Below are positions 1 to 14,700 of a stretch of DNA of 64,000 nucleotides, piece by piece. Within the stretch, counting starts at the first letter, position 1. Every line of letters begins with the position of its first letter. Location of the stretch: positions 53,812,966 to 53,876,965 of the forward strand of contig OW804094.1 of NCBI GenBank assembly GCA_942159475.1, read 5' to 3'. The translations under genes and the position numbers were made by a program. This stretch comes from Sthenelais limicola. Taxonomy: Eukaryota; Annelida; Polychaeta; Phyllodocida; Sigalionidae. The notes below the pieces were generated by a model that did not search any database, had not been told where the DNA came from, and was given only the letters and a program-made list of their open reading frames with translations.

Positions 1-3000
1 TCATATCAACTGCTTTAAGTTATTTGAATATTTTGTTGTGTTTTTGTCTCTTGATCTCTATGTATGGTACATCTAGGAATATTATTAGAGATATCCTTAC
101 AAAGTTCGATAGATGGTAGAAAAATAAGTGATTTGGTTACACAACGTCACTGTAGGATAATACCGAAGCTATTGCTGTTTATAAGACGGGGACACGAGGA
201 AGGGGAAGGGGATCATGGATCTCACTGACAGTACACTAAATATACGTTGTTGTAGACAGTGCGAATTATTAACTCATTTTGCCAAGCAGCCAACCTGTGT
301 TATATTATAGCAGCCGAGTGTACACTTGTTCGTCATATTTTCCATTTCATAAAATAATTATAGCCTACAAATACTGTCATCTAACGGTTGATTATGTATG
401 GTCTTAAATAATAAGATTCAACAACAAAGTGATGATTGAGGTATACAGCTGTGCTTGTGCATACGCTGGCAATATCGTAGCTCTCCCCCTATTTATTGTT
501 TGACACAGGGGAAATCTGGACCCTAGACATTTGCTCCAATCCATGTTTATGAATATTTCTAGTTTATATCTTTGACTTGTATCGAATTCATGATTTGAAC
601 TTAGTATTGCAAGACTCAACAGACTCAACCCATAATAACGCTTTCGGCTTGCTGACATAGGTTGTACATGTATTTTTATTCATAATTCAAGTCTCACTGG
701 ATATTTGGCACATCCATTCTATTGTCAATACAATTTTGTGTGTTCAATTAGGTATTAATGATGTATGATCTCATTCTTAAATACAGAAATCCCCGACTAT
801 GTTCATAAATGAAGCAGAGGAGGCCCAACACCTATTTCATCGAACTGCGGATTATTACAAGTGTAAAACCATATCATTGCAGCCAATCATGCTCATATAT
901 TATTAATGGATACAGTATTTTCTCATTGACACTCCTTATGTATATATAATATATATAACCATATATATTTATATATCTATTGTACAGCGAACACTGCAGA
1001 ATACCAAATACTCATTATCCCACCAGGCGACATATACAGGAAACACACTTGACTGATCGCTTTTCACTAGACAGTTCATTTATGGGGTTTTTATACGGTT
1101 ATTTGGTTTGGGGTGTTGGTTGAGCCTTGGATACAACTTCGCACGATGCACAGCTTTTTATTTGGGATGAGAGGCAATAATAAGAGTCGGGAATATGTAT
1201 AAACATTTTGAATTCTTTGACTTAAGTAGGCAATGGTTTGGTACTAATTATGAACATTAAATTCCTTAAGAACATTCTCAAGAGGTAGCAATTGTTACAT
1301 AGTTCCTTAGCTGCATTAAACTTTGTTTTTCTTTCCTATTTGATGCACGATTCCTCTAAATGAGCCCTCGTCGTTGCCACCTTCATTCAGCCAGCACATA
1401 GCAAACTTGCAACCCTAGCACTGACCAGCAGTCTCGCATCACTAGCTTTACCCCTGAACAGTTAGAACCGCCACATAGACCATCCCATCAACCAGACTAA
1501 AATAATAGGTTCGGTCACTTGTCAACCGCCCGAGTTTGATGGCACCTAACTAATAATATAAACTACCCAGATTAGTATTAATGTAAGCTCTCTTACCCTT
1601 TGCGTTTCATTACCCTGGTAGAAAGGATTCACAACTATATGCCTGCTCCTATCGATACATTTCTAAAACAGAGAGGTGACTGTGTTTTTTCTTTCTTTTT
1701 TTATGTGTGTATAAATATAGGCCTCAACCAATATGAGAAGACATGATGAGGAGGGATGCAGAGGTACACAAGACCTCACTGACCGTATGAATATGTAGTG
1801 TACATGATATTATGAGAACTCAGCCTAGCATTCGATCCTAAGCAAAGAAATGTCTCTTGGGATTTCTTGATTTGAATGTGCTCTACATGCGAATGGGAGA
1901 AAACTCACCATGAATATAAGGCTGTTGATAAGATACCCGTTTTCACCTGATGTTCTTCCCAGATACTTCAGCCTCCTAGAGTAGTGACTGAATTCAGATC
2001 TTTTATAATCTACGAGGTATTTCTAATCTACATCCATCAAACTTGCTCCTCTATTGGTCGTGAAACTGACACAGTGTGGCGGTGTTAATCTCTATCTCCT
2101 TAGTGCTTAACTGGCGCAGTGGGGTTTCATGAGTTTCTTATTTGTTCGCTCGGAGTTTTATTCTCCTTTAGCAATTCGCAGCATCTAGGCATTCATTGCT
2201 GAGAAATCGAACTTATTATACAAATGAAATCCCTAGCAATATTCAGCCTTGGGAATTCAGTGGAAATACACAGAATTGTTTTATTATGGAAAGCCGAAAG
2301 TTAGTTCGCCAGGAAAATTTTCACTATATTTGAAATTCCCTTTTTTTTTGTAGGAGAGAAATTGCATGGAAGATAATCCTGTTTTGTCGGTTTCTTATAT
2401 ATTGAAGGAGAAGGGGGAAAAAGAGGCTGTGCATGAACACGAAACGTGGGGTTCCTGACATTCGCGTCAACCAGTTAAAACACTTTAGGATGGCATTGTG
2501 TAACTAATAAACGCTTAATGTCCTGAGAAACCATGAGACGCTTTTACAAAAGAACACCAGATTATCAACATTCTCATATAAAGCAAACCACCAGCTACAC
2601 TTCAAGCCACTTACTTTCTGGTAGGATTTTTTTCGATTTGTTTGGTACAGGAGAATGACTATTTTGTTGTTTTTAATTCAATTGAATTGGGGGCAACACA
2701 TCATTCACTGCCAGTATATAAATAATACACCAGGGTAAGACAGCAATAGATGGTCATTTCACCAAGTGGATATAAATATGTGTACTCAAATTAGAAGTCC
2801 AGATAGATTCAAGGATCCTGCCCTAAACTGGACACCCTAGTTTTTTCATAACGGCCGTGCACGCAGCACCGCAGAAAGTTGACCACCATAATTGTCGGAC
2901 ACCTGTGGTTATATCATTGTAATACATACAAAAAAAGAAAAAATGCAGAGTATTCATGGTCTCCTCGAGCATTCAGAATGCATACAAAATCCAGTATAAC

Positions 3001-6000
3001 ATATCATCGAAAAAAGAAAAAGAACGAACTTCAAACTATCCTGAGTTAATGTAATAGAGCTGTGACAGGTAAGCTCTCTCCCGCAGCATTCATTTTTTTG
3101 CATTCTTTACCATTTGATTATTAACCATCTAGTACTCTTCATGTAGTATGCATGGTTTAGTAAACCGTTTACTGTACCGTCAGATCATGCCTTAAACCCA
3201 AACCTTTTTTTCTTCTAAGAGACACATGTGTGATCACTATTATTAGTTATTTTGGCTACATAAGTATCATACAATCACCTTATCTCTCAGTATTATACAT
3301 TTTATACAGAATGATGGCCATACTTGACATACTTGGGCCACATCGCACATACACACCATCTCATATGATGCATAGCAACCTGGCACAAGGTCTACAGGTT
3401 AAATCCTTTGGTATTTTGGTAATGACTTTACACAACACAGATTTCCATATAATCTTTTGACTAGATGATCAAATGATAAAATACTTTGTCGTGCAAAACA
3501 GATGAAAGGTCTCTTTCTTCCATTCCTCCCCTCAATGAGAAAGTCATTCATATGATTGCGCACACGTTTATTGTGGTTCCCTTCGTGTATGTATGAGGTC
3601 CTTCAAAGTTATATTTCAAATGTGAACTCCTACATCTTATATTGAATGCTATTTATATGTACATCTGTCCAAATCCAGCATATAAGCAGTATTTTTCTTT
3701 TGCTTGAGGCATTTTGGTCCCCCATGCCCGATCTTCCTTGTATTGAAGCCCGATGACACCAACCTACTAAGCCCCTTTTCATAATTGAAATGAAGATACA
3801 CAGTGCTACGTGTATATATATATATTCACATTCATATTTATACACGCGACACTACGGTCTGACACTATCATCCCGCTTCTATTATGGTATGAGAGTGGGC
3901 ATGATCTGAGGGTTGGTCAGAACGATCACCTCCCTATTCTGATAATAATACATGTTTATATTAGTAGTTATATTCATTGCAGCCTATTCCGGGTACCAGC
4001 CCAGATACAGTGAGACTGTCATGCTTGCATGTTTCCTCAAAGCTTCAAGTTATACACAAAATGTTTTTCTATGTCCAGGGGGCGCCGCAACAGTCGGAGG
4101 TTCCCCCTAGTGGTAGCCCTTGTAAAATGAGCATCACCTGGGAGCGGTGTGGGGGCATAATCTGGCATAGAAAGATTTTTTTCGTAAAGGGAGGAGGTAA
4201 CTAAGGACTTGACCAACAAAAGTGAACAGAAGAAATGCAAAACATGGAGTGCATCTACACGTTCAAAACAAAATTGAGCAATACAAGATTCCCAACTAAC
4301 TTGTAAAGCACGAAATGAATGTGAGAATACCACAAACATAAAGAAGACAAACTAACAGCAATTTTTCGATTCAACAAGATAAAGTATAGAAAGTCAATGA
4401 CAGACAGGCAACGATAAAAGAAACAAGAGAAAATCAATCCATCAAGTTCTCAGAATAAAATTTTGGCACTTGACTGCATTAAATAGGTCAGGGAATCAAT
4501 CCCAATAAATTCCAGTATAAAATTGCTTCAAAATTTCAATAAATATTGCAATTTTCTTTTACCCAATACAAATCCGCACCAGATCTATCACATGCCATTT
4601 AATAATTCTATGCGACAATAAGAACTATCTGTACCATTAAATCCATCTAAATACTTAAAATGTCCTGCCATAAAAAATTCAAAATCTCAAGAATGAGCTA
4701 GTGATAAAATAATACCACATGAATAATGTGGCGCCCCAACTGCACCATTTTTTAACCAACAAAAAGTTCAGGATGGTTTTCCTTTTTCAAATAAGAGACA
4801 TCGCCTCATCTGCATTATTAATAATTTGAATAAGAAAGCTCCCCGAGGACAAAACGTCCAGGCTGCGGAACACATTCATGAACCGGCCTGGACTTAACGT
4901 TAAGTGGTGTATAACTTAAAAATTAGACAAATATAATAGTCCGAGGAAGGTATGGTAAAAGATAGACCCATAATAAGGACATATCACTGTTAGTATATGG
5001 AAGTAGTTTGTTGGAGCAAGTGCAAGAGGTAGTGAAAGCCACATGCTTATGCCAACATGCTTACGCACACATTTACATCTGAGATAGACATATACATACA
5101 TACAGATAGATATCTGAGCTATGTATCTGTACATTTATATATCATATATTTAATCCCTTGGAAGTAGCACTATTTTCCGGTGTTTTAGTTTAGTTTTGGT
5201 CATGGGGTTCAATGTCCTGATCAACCATTCAAGGATCATGATTAAAATTTAGTTTCATATATATAATATATATCCTACCGAAGTATATTTCACTGTTACA
5301 ACTCTATTTGAGATGAACAATAAATCATAATATTAATTATGTGGTAATGTTTCATTATTTTACAATCCATGCATTGTAGTGGTCTTATCACCAAATCCGT
5401 AGCTCTACCTATTCTTGCATGAAAGCATATATAAAAGCCAATATAACTCATTCTCAAGATCAAAGTCCATCTAGTAAAAATCCTTTGGCAGAAAAATTCG
5501 CATAGGATGCTTTCGCATTTCACCCTCGTTATATTGACTGATAATTTCTGTGGTGTCGAGAATTAGGTTACATATTATATACCAAAAGGATGATAAAAAC
5601 ACAGGAGGCGGCCTGTAGTACTTGATGAATGATATTAGGTGTAACTACTGACCATGTTTCTTTTATGCATATAATAATATATATATAATATATATGTAAT
5701 AGCTATTACAAACTGTGGATTGGTGAAGCATCAGTTGGGGAGTAGTTTTATCCACTACTAGACTCATCCAGCCTTGTGCCTTTCAGTAACTACTGCACAA
5801 TGGTCACCATAGGATAATACTTCATCTACAAGGATAGTTTCACTACCAAAAAATATTCCCTGAATCGTACTGACACTTTATCAGCAGGTAAAAAAAATTA
5901 ACTAATTGTCGATAAACTGATCGGAATTTGGCCGTACTAGCTACGCCAAGGATGCTTTGTTCCTCTCTGTATATGCTAGTCCCTGGGTTGCTTCATGGAG

Positions 6001-7589
6001 CGCGTAGGCTTCTTGACGTGAGGTAGATACATCAAATAAAGTAACAAAATGACACTTTCTCTTGGTGTGTACATATACAACCCAACATACCTGAACCTAG
6101 AAGTGCCTAGTGAACTAAAATACTGTACATAGATGATTGCGGGTAATGCTGTTTCACATCTACACATGTATACATAATCAGATTATAACCATCATGATGG
6201 TAATAGTAGTAGAATTAGAAGTATCATATACATATATATTTATATATAAATTAGCCACCAGCACCCGCTCACTCATTCATTGCTAAGGGTATGGTGTGTG
6301 TACGATGTGCACAAAACGCTATATCTATGTAGTATATATATATATGATACACATAAAATATATGCATGCACAATCATCTCCAAAACATATCGTAAGAGGT
6401 ACAAATCAAGAAATCAATGGAATACAATCAATAATTATTGTAGCGATGCAAATTATCCCTAATTCGGTACAAAAATGAAGCCACTAGGTTGGGGGCTGAG
6501 TGTGTTGTTGGTGGCGGTGTATGGATGTCTGAGTGTGAATACAGTTTGTCTTCTTGTCTGCTTGGATATGTCCGTGTATGAATGTGTAGTTTGTATGTAC
6601 GTGCTGTAGCATTCAAGCCTTTCGTTGGAAACTACCATCATCCCATTCACTTTTGTAAAACAGCGGCCCCGATTTTGAAGGCCACATTGAGGTTTGTGAA
6701 TGGGTGTGGGGGTGTGGGGGGATATCATCTTCTCATCCTTTTTTCCTTTTAGTTTACTCTTAGTACCTTACAATGCTTGTTTAAAACCTTGAGTGAACAG
6801 CCTTGAGAGAAATTGTGTATGACATTTTACCCAGACTACCAGAAGATTTCCTACAATAACATTATTTAGTCTGTGTGTGTATGATGTGTGCACAACTCTA
6901 CCACACAATCCAATACATCGATCGTAAAAAAATCTGTAATTACGTAAAAACTCTTGCTGCCACTGGAGAAACAAACATTGCTGTATGTTGTAAGTCCCGA
7001 CCAAAGGAGGACGGTGCTAGACATAATATGTTGCGCTGAGGCAGGCCGCTTGGTCGATGACAGTGATCATGCACGCCTGGCAGTAGAACCTCTTCCCCTT
7101 TTTCCTCATTAGTTTGTTTCCTCTTATCCTGATACTCCTTGTTTGTGAAAACGAGAACTGAGAGAGCCTTGTGGCTTGTTTTGTTTTCCTCCTTTCCTTC
7201 CTTTGCTATTTAAAACATTTTTTTATATACACCATACACACGAATGTGTACATACACATTTTTATTTACAAGCGCCGGAGCATGCCTCCTGTTACAAAGT
7301 TGTAGTTGTTGTATTAACCTTTGTTGTGGTCGTAGCCGTCGTCGATCAATAAAAGTAGCCATTGCCATCATCAATTATAAAACTTTTCCTCCAGTATCAT
7401 GTATAATCATCTCCCATCATCATGCCTTTGTCAATTCCATCGTCAATCATGTACCATCATCACCACCATCTTCAGTATTTACCCTGTACGCCTGATGCAG
7501 CGCCTCCTTACCCTTAAGACCGTGTTTACACTTTAGTAACTTTTTTTTTGCCAACTCGACATCATAGTGCGAGTCGGGAACGTCAGGTG
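1..7589. other. Intergenic AT-rich DNA, no gene seen
   Basis: No open frame here shows a recognisable domain or coding pattern. The stretch holds short TA-rich microsatellites (near 940-980, 5255-5275, 5670-5695 and 6225-6250), T-rich runs and a CATCAT-rich segment near 7365-7470. The receptor gene ends just to the right. Confidence -1.
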
Positions 7590-8055
7590 ACTCCGAAGGA
7601 CCACTTTTGTGTATTTATTATTCCTGATGTCCGTAGTTCACCTGCTGTACCCGTCACAGCCAACATTTTTTTCTATCTGACAGCGCTAGCCCCTTTGCCT
7701 GCCTGCACAGGGTGGCGACACATTGCTAAAAACCACTTTGGTTGTTGTCTACAAACAACTGATCGTGCTTTTTGTGCTTGTTCTGTATATATAAAGATAT
7801 AACACCCTTCATAGAAAATACTACCGCTTGTAAAAAGAAACCAAAAACATTGACAACAACAAGGCTAATAATACATAGTAGTAGTGTATGATAACATGAA
7901 ATATTTTTTTGTAAATCGGAGGAGACGAGAACTGAATGCACACTTGGTGAAATAAATGCTTGTGTGGTTCATGCAATGCTGCCTGCATGCTAGCTGCAGA
8001 GTCCCTATCTCTGTTTTAGATTTACTCGTGCTGCAGTGTAGAAGTGGTCCCCCTT
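7590..8055 (-). other. Probable 3' UTR of the receptor gene
   Basis: Non-coding sequence directly after the stop codon. On the minus strand an AATAAA polyadenylation signal lies at 7614-7619, the first one below the stop, which would give a 3' UTR of about 460 bases. Another AATAAA lies at 7261-7266. Which one is used cannot be told from sequence alone. Confidence -1.
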
Positions 8056-8799
8056 CTACGCGTGAGAGGATGTGCTAGAGGGGGCCCCATGGGTTGGGCT
8101 GCCATTTTTTGAATAATGTATGGAGTCATCCGGATGGGACTCCGATAGTAAAGGTGTGCCCGAGGTGTCTGCATCATTGGGCATAATGTGTCCTGAGTCC
8201 AGTAATCGACTCTGAGGCGGGGAAGAGGCATGCTCTCGTAAACTGCTTTGATGATGTGTGCTATTATGTGAGGAGGAGAGAGGCAAGTCTGAGGGTTCTC
8301 GATGGTGGGAAAGCAAGCACGAGGCTTCGCTCTCCTCACCCCCAGTGTCCATATCACCATCTCCCTCCTCGCAGTCCTGTCTGCAAGAGGCATTTACGGT
8401 TGTTTCTGTTGTTGGTAATTGTTGTTGCTGTTGTTGGAGATGTCGACTGGGTGTGTTGTTTGTTGTATGTTGTAATTGTATCTCCTGAGCATCAAGCTCT
8501 GAGTTAAAGTCTGGCCTCGTTTGTGTACACGAGGAGTTTGAGTTTGAGTTTGATTTTGAGGAAGAGGAGGAAGAGGAGGAGGCCTGCTTTGAAGCTTGTG
8601 ACTGTGAAGAGGTAGATGTACGTTCCAGACTGCTATTCCCACTGCAGTCGGGATCATAGTCACCATTGACTGGCGCACTGCCATCTTGGTGACTTGCTAC
8701 AAACTGCATTGGAGGGTCGTTGCGACTGATGTCTGGACGACCGACAGCTACAGCTGACGAATTATTGGTACCGTTTCCAATCGGTGGATTCTTGTTGAC
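8056..8799 (-). CDS. PRTG: Receptor terminal exon s: low-complexity cytoplasmic tail and stop
   Basis: 744 bp, 247 codons and a TAG stop at 8056-8058. Acceptor CTTCATCCAG. It starts VNKNPPIGNGTNNSSAVAVG. The exon is hydrophilic and probably disordered: a run of eight Ser, an Asn-Ser alternating stretch, a run of six Gln encoded by mixed CAA and CAG, an acidic patch, and many His, Ser and Pro, ending SSTSSHA. No sequence I recognise as the conserved P1, P2 or P3 motifs of DCC and neogenin is visible, which fits a protogenin-like rather than a DCC-like tail. Confidence -1.
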   Translation of the reverse strand, partial: VNKNPPIGNGTNNSSAVAVGRPDISRNDPPMQFVASHQDGSAPVNGDYDPDCSGNSSLERTSTSSQSQASKQASSSSSSSSKSNSNSNSSCTQTRPDFNSELDAQEIQLQHTTNNTPSRHLQQQQQQLPTTETTVNASCRQDCEEGDGDMDTGGEESEASCLLSHHREPSDLPLSSSHNSTHHQSSLREHASSPPQSRLLDSGHIMPNDADTSGTPLLSESHPDDSIHYSKNGSPTHGAPSSTSSHA

Positions 8800-11700
8800 C
8801 TGGATGAAGATAAAGCTAAATTAGAATCGAGTTAATCAATCCGATCTTATTAAACCATTGTGAACAACTAATGTAATGTCAATAGTAACTTCAGAACTTA
8901 TCATCAGGGTGCCTTAACGATATACGTAATTCGTAAGACGATTATGAGGGCTATGCACAATCATGAGTCGTGTTTAAATCTTGGTTTCTTTTTTTCTTCT
9001 AAAGCAGGTTTTCCATTCCTCACTTAAGTAACAACAGTCCATTACCAGAGAAGAGTAGGTACAGATGCCTTAGGGGCACTCCACGTGAGCACATTTGCAA
9101 ATGCCACGAAGGACATTCCCAGACAAAAAATAACAACCCAAACATTAACAGTGTCAAGAGAGATTACTTTCAACCTTTCTTTTGATAAAAAAAGGAACTG
9201 GGAACTGGGCGTGGCGTAAAAATACAATCTCAAGGCCAGCAGTTATAAAATTAATAATATACACCATTCTACGTAGAACTAACCAATAATGAAATGGGGC
9301 AACTGGACAAGAAATAAATTGCAAATACTTGGCCAGAAATGGGAGGCAGAAATCATTGGGGAACAAATACATTACTGAAGAGCGAGACAGTAAGAGAAAG
9401 AGAGAGATAGGGTGCAACACGAAGGGCGAGAAAAATTGTACAAAAATTGCAGCAAAGAGTGAATACAGCAGAATAAATGGGTATTGGTCAAGTACCTGGG
9501 GTCTCTTTATATGGGAGTCTTGATTATCGAGAAATGTAGCAATCCGTCCGTTAGGCATACACTGGACGCGGAGGCCAGGCATGACTGACCCGTTCACCAT
9601 GCCGTATCCTCCCTGAAATCAGGAGCATGCTCTTTCACAAAAAGGCTCATCGGATGCATGTCTAGGCTCGTTCGACAATGTTTTATTTCAAATTAGTAAT
9701 GGCAAGAAGGCTAATTGCTGTTACCCGGAGGGCAAATTTGTCAAAATTATAGACAGGAGAAAGAGTATCTACTTTAAAAATTTACATCTGGCCTTGAGTG
9801 TTTCATACATGATAATAATTTTTTTTAAAGGTTGGATTCGGTTTCAAGTCCACTTTATCAACAGCGACATTTTTTTAGTGGGTGAAGTAATAAAAGCTTA
9901 CATAACCACTTATCATAGATTACCTTCGAATCGGAGTTCTCATTTTCTACAAGAGGCGGCAGCATTGGATCTAGAGTATCCAACTCGTGGCCCTCAGTCA
10001 TGGTCATACCAGTGGCATTGCCAATATAGCGGTTACCGTTGGCGTTAGGCATGTATGTACCGTTGAAGTGCACGGGTAGAGTGCTATCTGGGGGCGTACC
10101 CACCCCAGGAAGATTCCTGGCGGCAGCGCCGGCCCTCGGCACGCAGAACCTAACAGAAGGGGAGTTGGATCAAAGGTTATTTTCTAAACTGGAAAAACAT
10201 GCAAAGATGGAAGTGAATAACTTTTAAAGCGTTGATAATCTTGATAATAAAATCAAGAACAATTGTCGGTTAACACAAGATACATGAATATTATGGATTG
10301 ATTGATAATTCTACACATGTAGATAGTACGCGACTTTTCCCCACGATTCAATAAATTTCAAATGCTATTTACAAAGGCAAATGATTAAATTACATTACAT
10401 TACATGAACATTTAAATATCTGAAGAAGGGAACATTAATTATTACGAACTGCTAGACATTTTCAAGAAGCTAATGATGGATCACATATTCTCAAGTACAA
10501 TTGTAAGTCAAGTTAAGCATTGAGAAAAATACAAATAGTGATGCTTGAAACACACTGGATATCCAAATATCTATCTTATTTTACTTGAAACCAACTAAAA
10601 AGCTGAAAACAGACGACTTGCTTTTTTGACAAGCCACAACCACCCCAGGTCGTCAGCACAGGACGAGGGCAATACCCTTGCGGCGACAAATAACATGGCG
10701 ATCTTACAATGAACATCAACATACCTGAATACGACGAATATGACGCATATAGCAACGAAGGTGCCAGCGATGCTGACTCCTATAATTATGTGCATCCGCT
10801 GTTCTCTGGTTTTTGTCGGTTCACCAATGTGAGGCTTGTCTGTTCCAAACGTAGAGCTCGTCCGGAGCTTCTTGATTTGGGAGACAGGTCCTTCTCCAGC
10901 TGTCGTCTTAGCACTTAGCCGAAAAAGGTACTCAGCATCCACCTCAAGGTTGTCCACCTGCGTCATTGTCACCGTGCCTGTAAGTGTATATGTAAGAGCG
11001 TTTAACAATCAATAGTTGTTCACCAAGTTGATATATTGTGAAGCAACGAAAACAGTCATGGAACATCTACGCACTTACAAAACAATTTAATAATTTACCT
11101 TGACATGAACGTACTCAGAAATTCCGGATAAAACTTTGGAAGTAAAGAAAAAACTTCAAGCCCTTTTGATCGGTTTTGAATGCTACCCACCATTTTCTGT
11201 TTTGATCGTCCAACTGTCACCGTTGTCCTTCTCCTTGTAAGTGATGATGTACTGAACAATGATGCCATTGCGCTTCTCGGGAGGCAGCCACGACAACTCG
11301 GCAAGCGTAGACCTTACCAACATCAGTTGTAGGTTTCTTGGAGCGGAAGGTTCTGCAGTGGACAAAAAATTGTATGCAACCATCTGTGATAGCAACAAAG
11401 AAATGTTGGCTATCTTTTTTGTGTCACTCATTACTTAACAAGTAATAGACCAGTTAAGGTCCAAATAAAAAGTGCAATTTTCAACCCAACAGCCCTCTTA
11501 TTTCAACCAAGTAATATAACTCATCTACTTGAAACTCAATCGGTTGGCAGCACCCCTCCCAACATTAACAAGTAATAGTTTATAGGCTCTGAATACTAAC
11601 TCTTATGGAGTTAGTATCAGGGATGCTAGTTGGGTTGTAGCAAAAGATCTGAACTATATTCAATGATGAAAAAAAAATTCAGTTGGAGATTCGAGCCTGG

Positions 11701-14700
11701 CATAGCGGATGAAGTCGTTTAAATTTAAAAGTGAAAAGAAAATTCTAGAAACTCAAACTTGCAAGAGCATTCCGCGGCACCAGCGTACTAAATGTATTGC
11801 GGAATACAGCCCCAGAGCATTAATAGTTTTCTAGCTACAAGGTTGCTGTACCCAGTTGAGGAATGCAGATGTAACCCGGTCTGCCGACGGTTCACTTTCT
11901 TGATTAAAAATAGAAGCAGCACCTATGTGCTTCAATACAAGTGTTTCGATGCAATCAATATCGAAATTGATTCCAAGACTTTTGATAATATTTTGAAAAC
12001 ATGCCTTAATTAAACTTTGAAATACCCCACAACGATGTTCGTTGGCGTTGCTAGAGCCTTGGTCCCTATTACATACTTTATGTGATGCACAACTAGTATA
12101 AAATTGCTTGAGGAAGAGGTACTTGGAAAGTTTACTTATCAAAACGTCGTGAATCACCCCCTTTACAATACAAGAACATTCATAAACCAATGTCTCAGTA
12201 CGTACTTCCTTCGTCCGTGCGACAACGCACTGCATAACTGAAGGCGCCAAACGAGTTGTGTGTATGAGTCCGGATCGAAAACTCAGCAAGAGTGTAGGGT
12301 GAGAGGCCTGAGATGTACCGCACGAGGGTGTCACTGTAACCAAACATGATTATTTTTGTTATTATTCAGTTGAAGGCCAATACAATATTTAAATAGTTTA
12401 AATATTACGATACAATTAGGTGTCTTGTTCATAAAATATGGAAAATCTGCGATGGCAGACTTAGAATCTGAACATCACGAGGATTCAATATTTAAACGTT
12501 CCAGAGGGACCTGGATAATTGAGGATAATTAGTAGGGTCATCTGGAGCACTTCTGTGACCGTTGAGAGTAGAGGTTGGTTTCTAAGTGGATTTGACATCT
12601 ATGAAGGGTAAATAAAAAATTGAGCGGGGGCGACCCTCGCGAAAGTCCGGGGAAAACCCGTGAGAGCCCCAAATCCAAAATGGCCGCCATCAACCATTAT
12701 GAGAATTAATATTTCAATGGTTTGGCCTACCATGCAGTCCAGTATATGGTTATTAGGGTTTTGGGGGTTGAGGAATTCATATCTGATATCAGTTTGATGA
12801 TTTGACCTTGCTTTGACCTTCAAATCCAAGATGGCTGACAATTTTCAGCTCACATGGGTCAAATTTTCAAAATCATCATAGAACCTTCCTAATAGGCTCT
12901 TATGAAAGCTCTTACCATGCTAAATTGACTTATGGAAAGTGAAACTACAATTAGGACAACCATATTTAGCACTAAGCATGGGAAACTCACCCTCAAAGCC
13001 CCCTGGCGGTAATAGAACAAACCCCTTTTCAGACTAATGACCTTTCAGGTTTAGTTTAAGAGAAATTAGACCTGGGACAAATTGCAAAAGACAAGTTTCT
13101 GAACTGTTTTGGGTACTGTAAGTATACATTATTAATATACTAAAAGGCCCAGAAAATCTAGGTCAGGAAACATGCTCAAAATCACAATAAAATACAAAAT
13201 GGCTGCCACTAAAACCTTGGAACACAATAACTCAGGGTATAATCAAGATATATTTAAGTGTGAATACACTTTTTCTATGTTTTTAGACATGGGGAATCCA
13301 GTGCAATATAAACAAAGTCAATATAATCAAAATTTAGTAAGTTAGTATACTGATACTGGGAAATATCAACTAAAAACTCCCTTAAATGCATCAAGTAAAC
13401 TCAAGAAACACCATAACTTAGGGTATAATCAACATATATATTCAAGTTTGAATATACCTTTTCTATGTTTTTTTAGACATGGGGAATCCAGATCAATATG
13501 AATGAATCAATATTTAGCAATTTATTTAGTTATTATATATGTGTTATACTGAACCAACTACTTGGATGGTGAGGGAATAAAAGAAAAAAAGTCAAATTTA
13601 TCCAATAAACTCAAGAAATCTATTCGGATTGTATTGTATAAAAAGCATTCATGACCAAGCACAATTGGTGTCATATTCCTGTTTTGATTTGAAATAAAAC
13701 ACAACAAGAAAAATCCGTATGCCCACTGATTAAGGCACCTGACTTTCGTCATTAGCTCCTGTACTGGTAATATAATCACCATTGACTACTGCTGTCACTC
13801 TTGCAGCTGCAGCAACAAATTTTGTAGTAGTTGGTTAGAAGCCGGAAGCAGGTTCAAAAGTAAAGTTTGGAATTATTTCATCTGTGAAGTCCCATCCTGA
13901 GTACTCTGGAGGAAGGTGAACACACTTTGTTGTTTAGATCTGGTAGTACACTCTGTGATACTAGCAGTAGAACTTGGTAGTAGAATCTGTAGATTTATGT
14001 ATGTTTTGTGGACAGCAAGTTTTCCACAATATTTCTTCGTTATAGAGGATGTAATTCAAATTGTAAACAGTATCACATTCTCCAGCTTTCTCTATATCAT
14101 CTTGAGAAGCTTTGTTATTGAACACACTTGTTCTGAAACACTGGCTTATTGGCAAACATCCTTAAAAGTATGCCTTTTCCTAAACCTAAACACATTTTGC
14201 TATCATGGACAACCTCTTTGGTGGAAGGTGATATCCATCATTGAATCATCAGCAGAGGACAATCCTAACAATATAATATGTACCTCCAATGTTTCTACAC
14301 AGAGATGAGGGGTTGCTAGAACAGATATACACACTGATAGCTGTGAGAACCCCTGGAAAGACCCTGGATAGGATCTGCATTATCACCATCTCACGCCGTG
14401 TCTAATCCTAGCTAAGGATCTCCTAAAGGGAGGTTGACTTTAGAATGGTTATCTTAAAGTAAGTAATTATATTTTAGGTATTTTCACAGCTGAGGAAGTA
14501 TTTTTCTAATCAAGCATGAATGAATCAATTTCTCCAAAGTTGTTGTGTTAATCTATCTCATCAGGAATAACTTTCAGGTATGAATGGGTTTGAGTTTGAA
14601 ACCAAAGCTTATATGAATGTATTTGTTCTTGTCAAAGAGTGTACCGAGAGGGCAGATGTAACTTGCAGGGAAACCAGAGGCACAAACTGCCCATGGTTGG

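Noticed and set aside
8394..8684. Alternative 96-codon minus frame over the terminal exon
   Set aside because: Out-of-frame shadow of the Ser/Gln-rich receptor tail; the receptor frame is fixed by eighteen consistent splice joins.
12599..12841. 80-codon frame identical to one at 16110-16352
   Set aside because: The two are the same sequence in the inverted arms; identity comes from the repeat, not from selection on a protein.
13916..14308. 130-codon plus-strand frame inside the long-TIR element
   Set aside because: No transposase motif such as DDE, zinc finger or HTH is visible; composition looks like chance.
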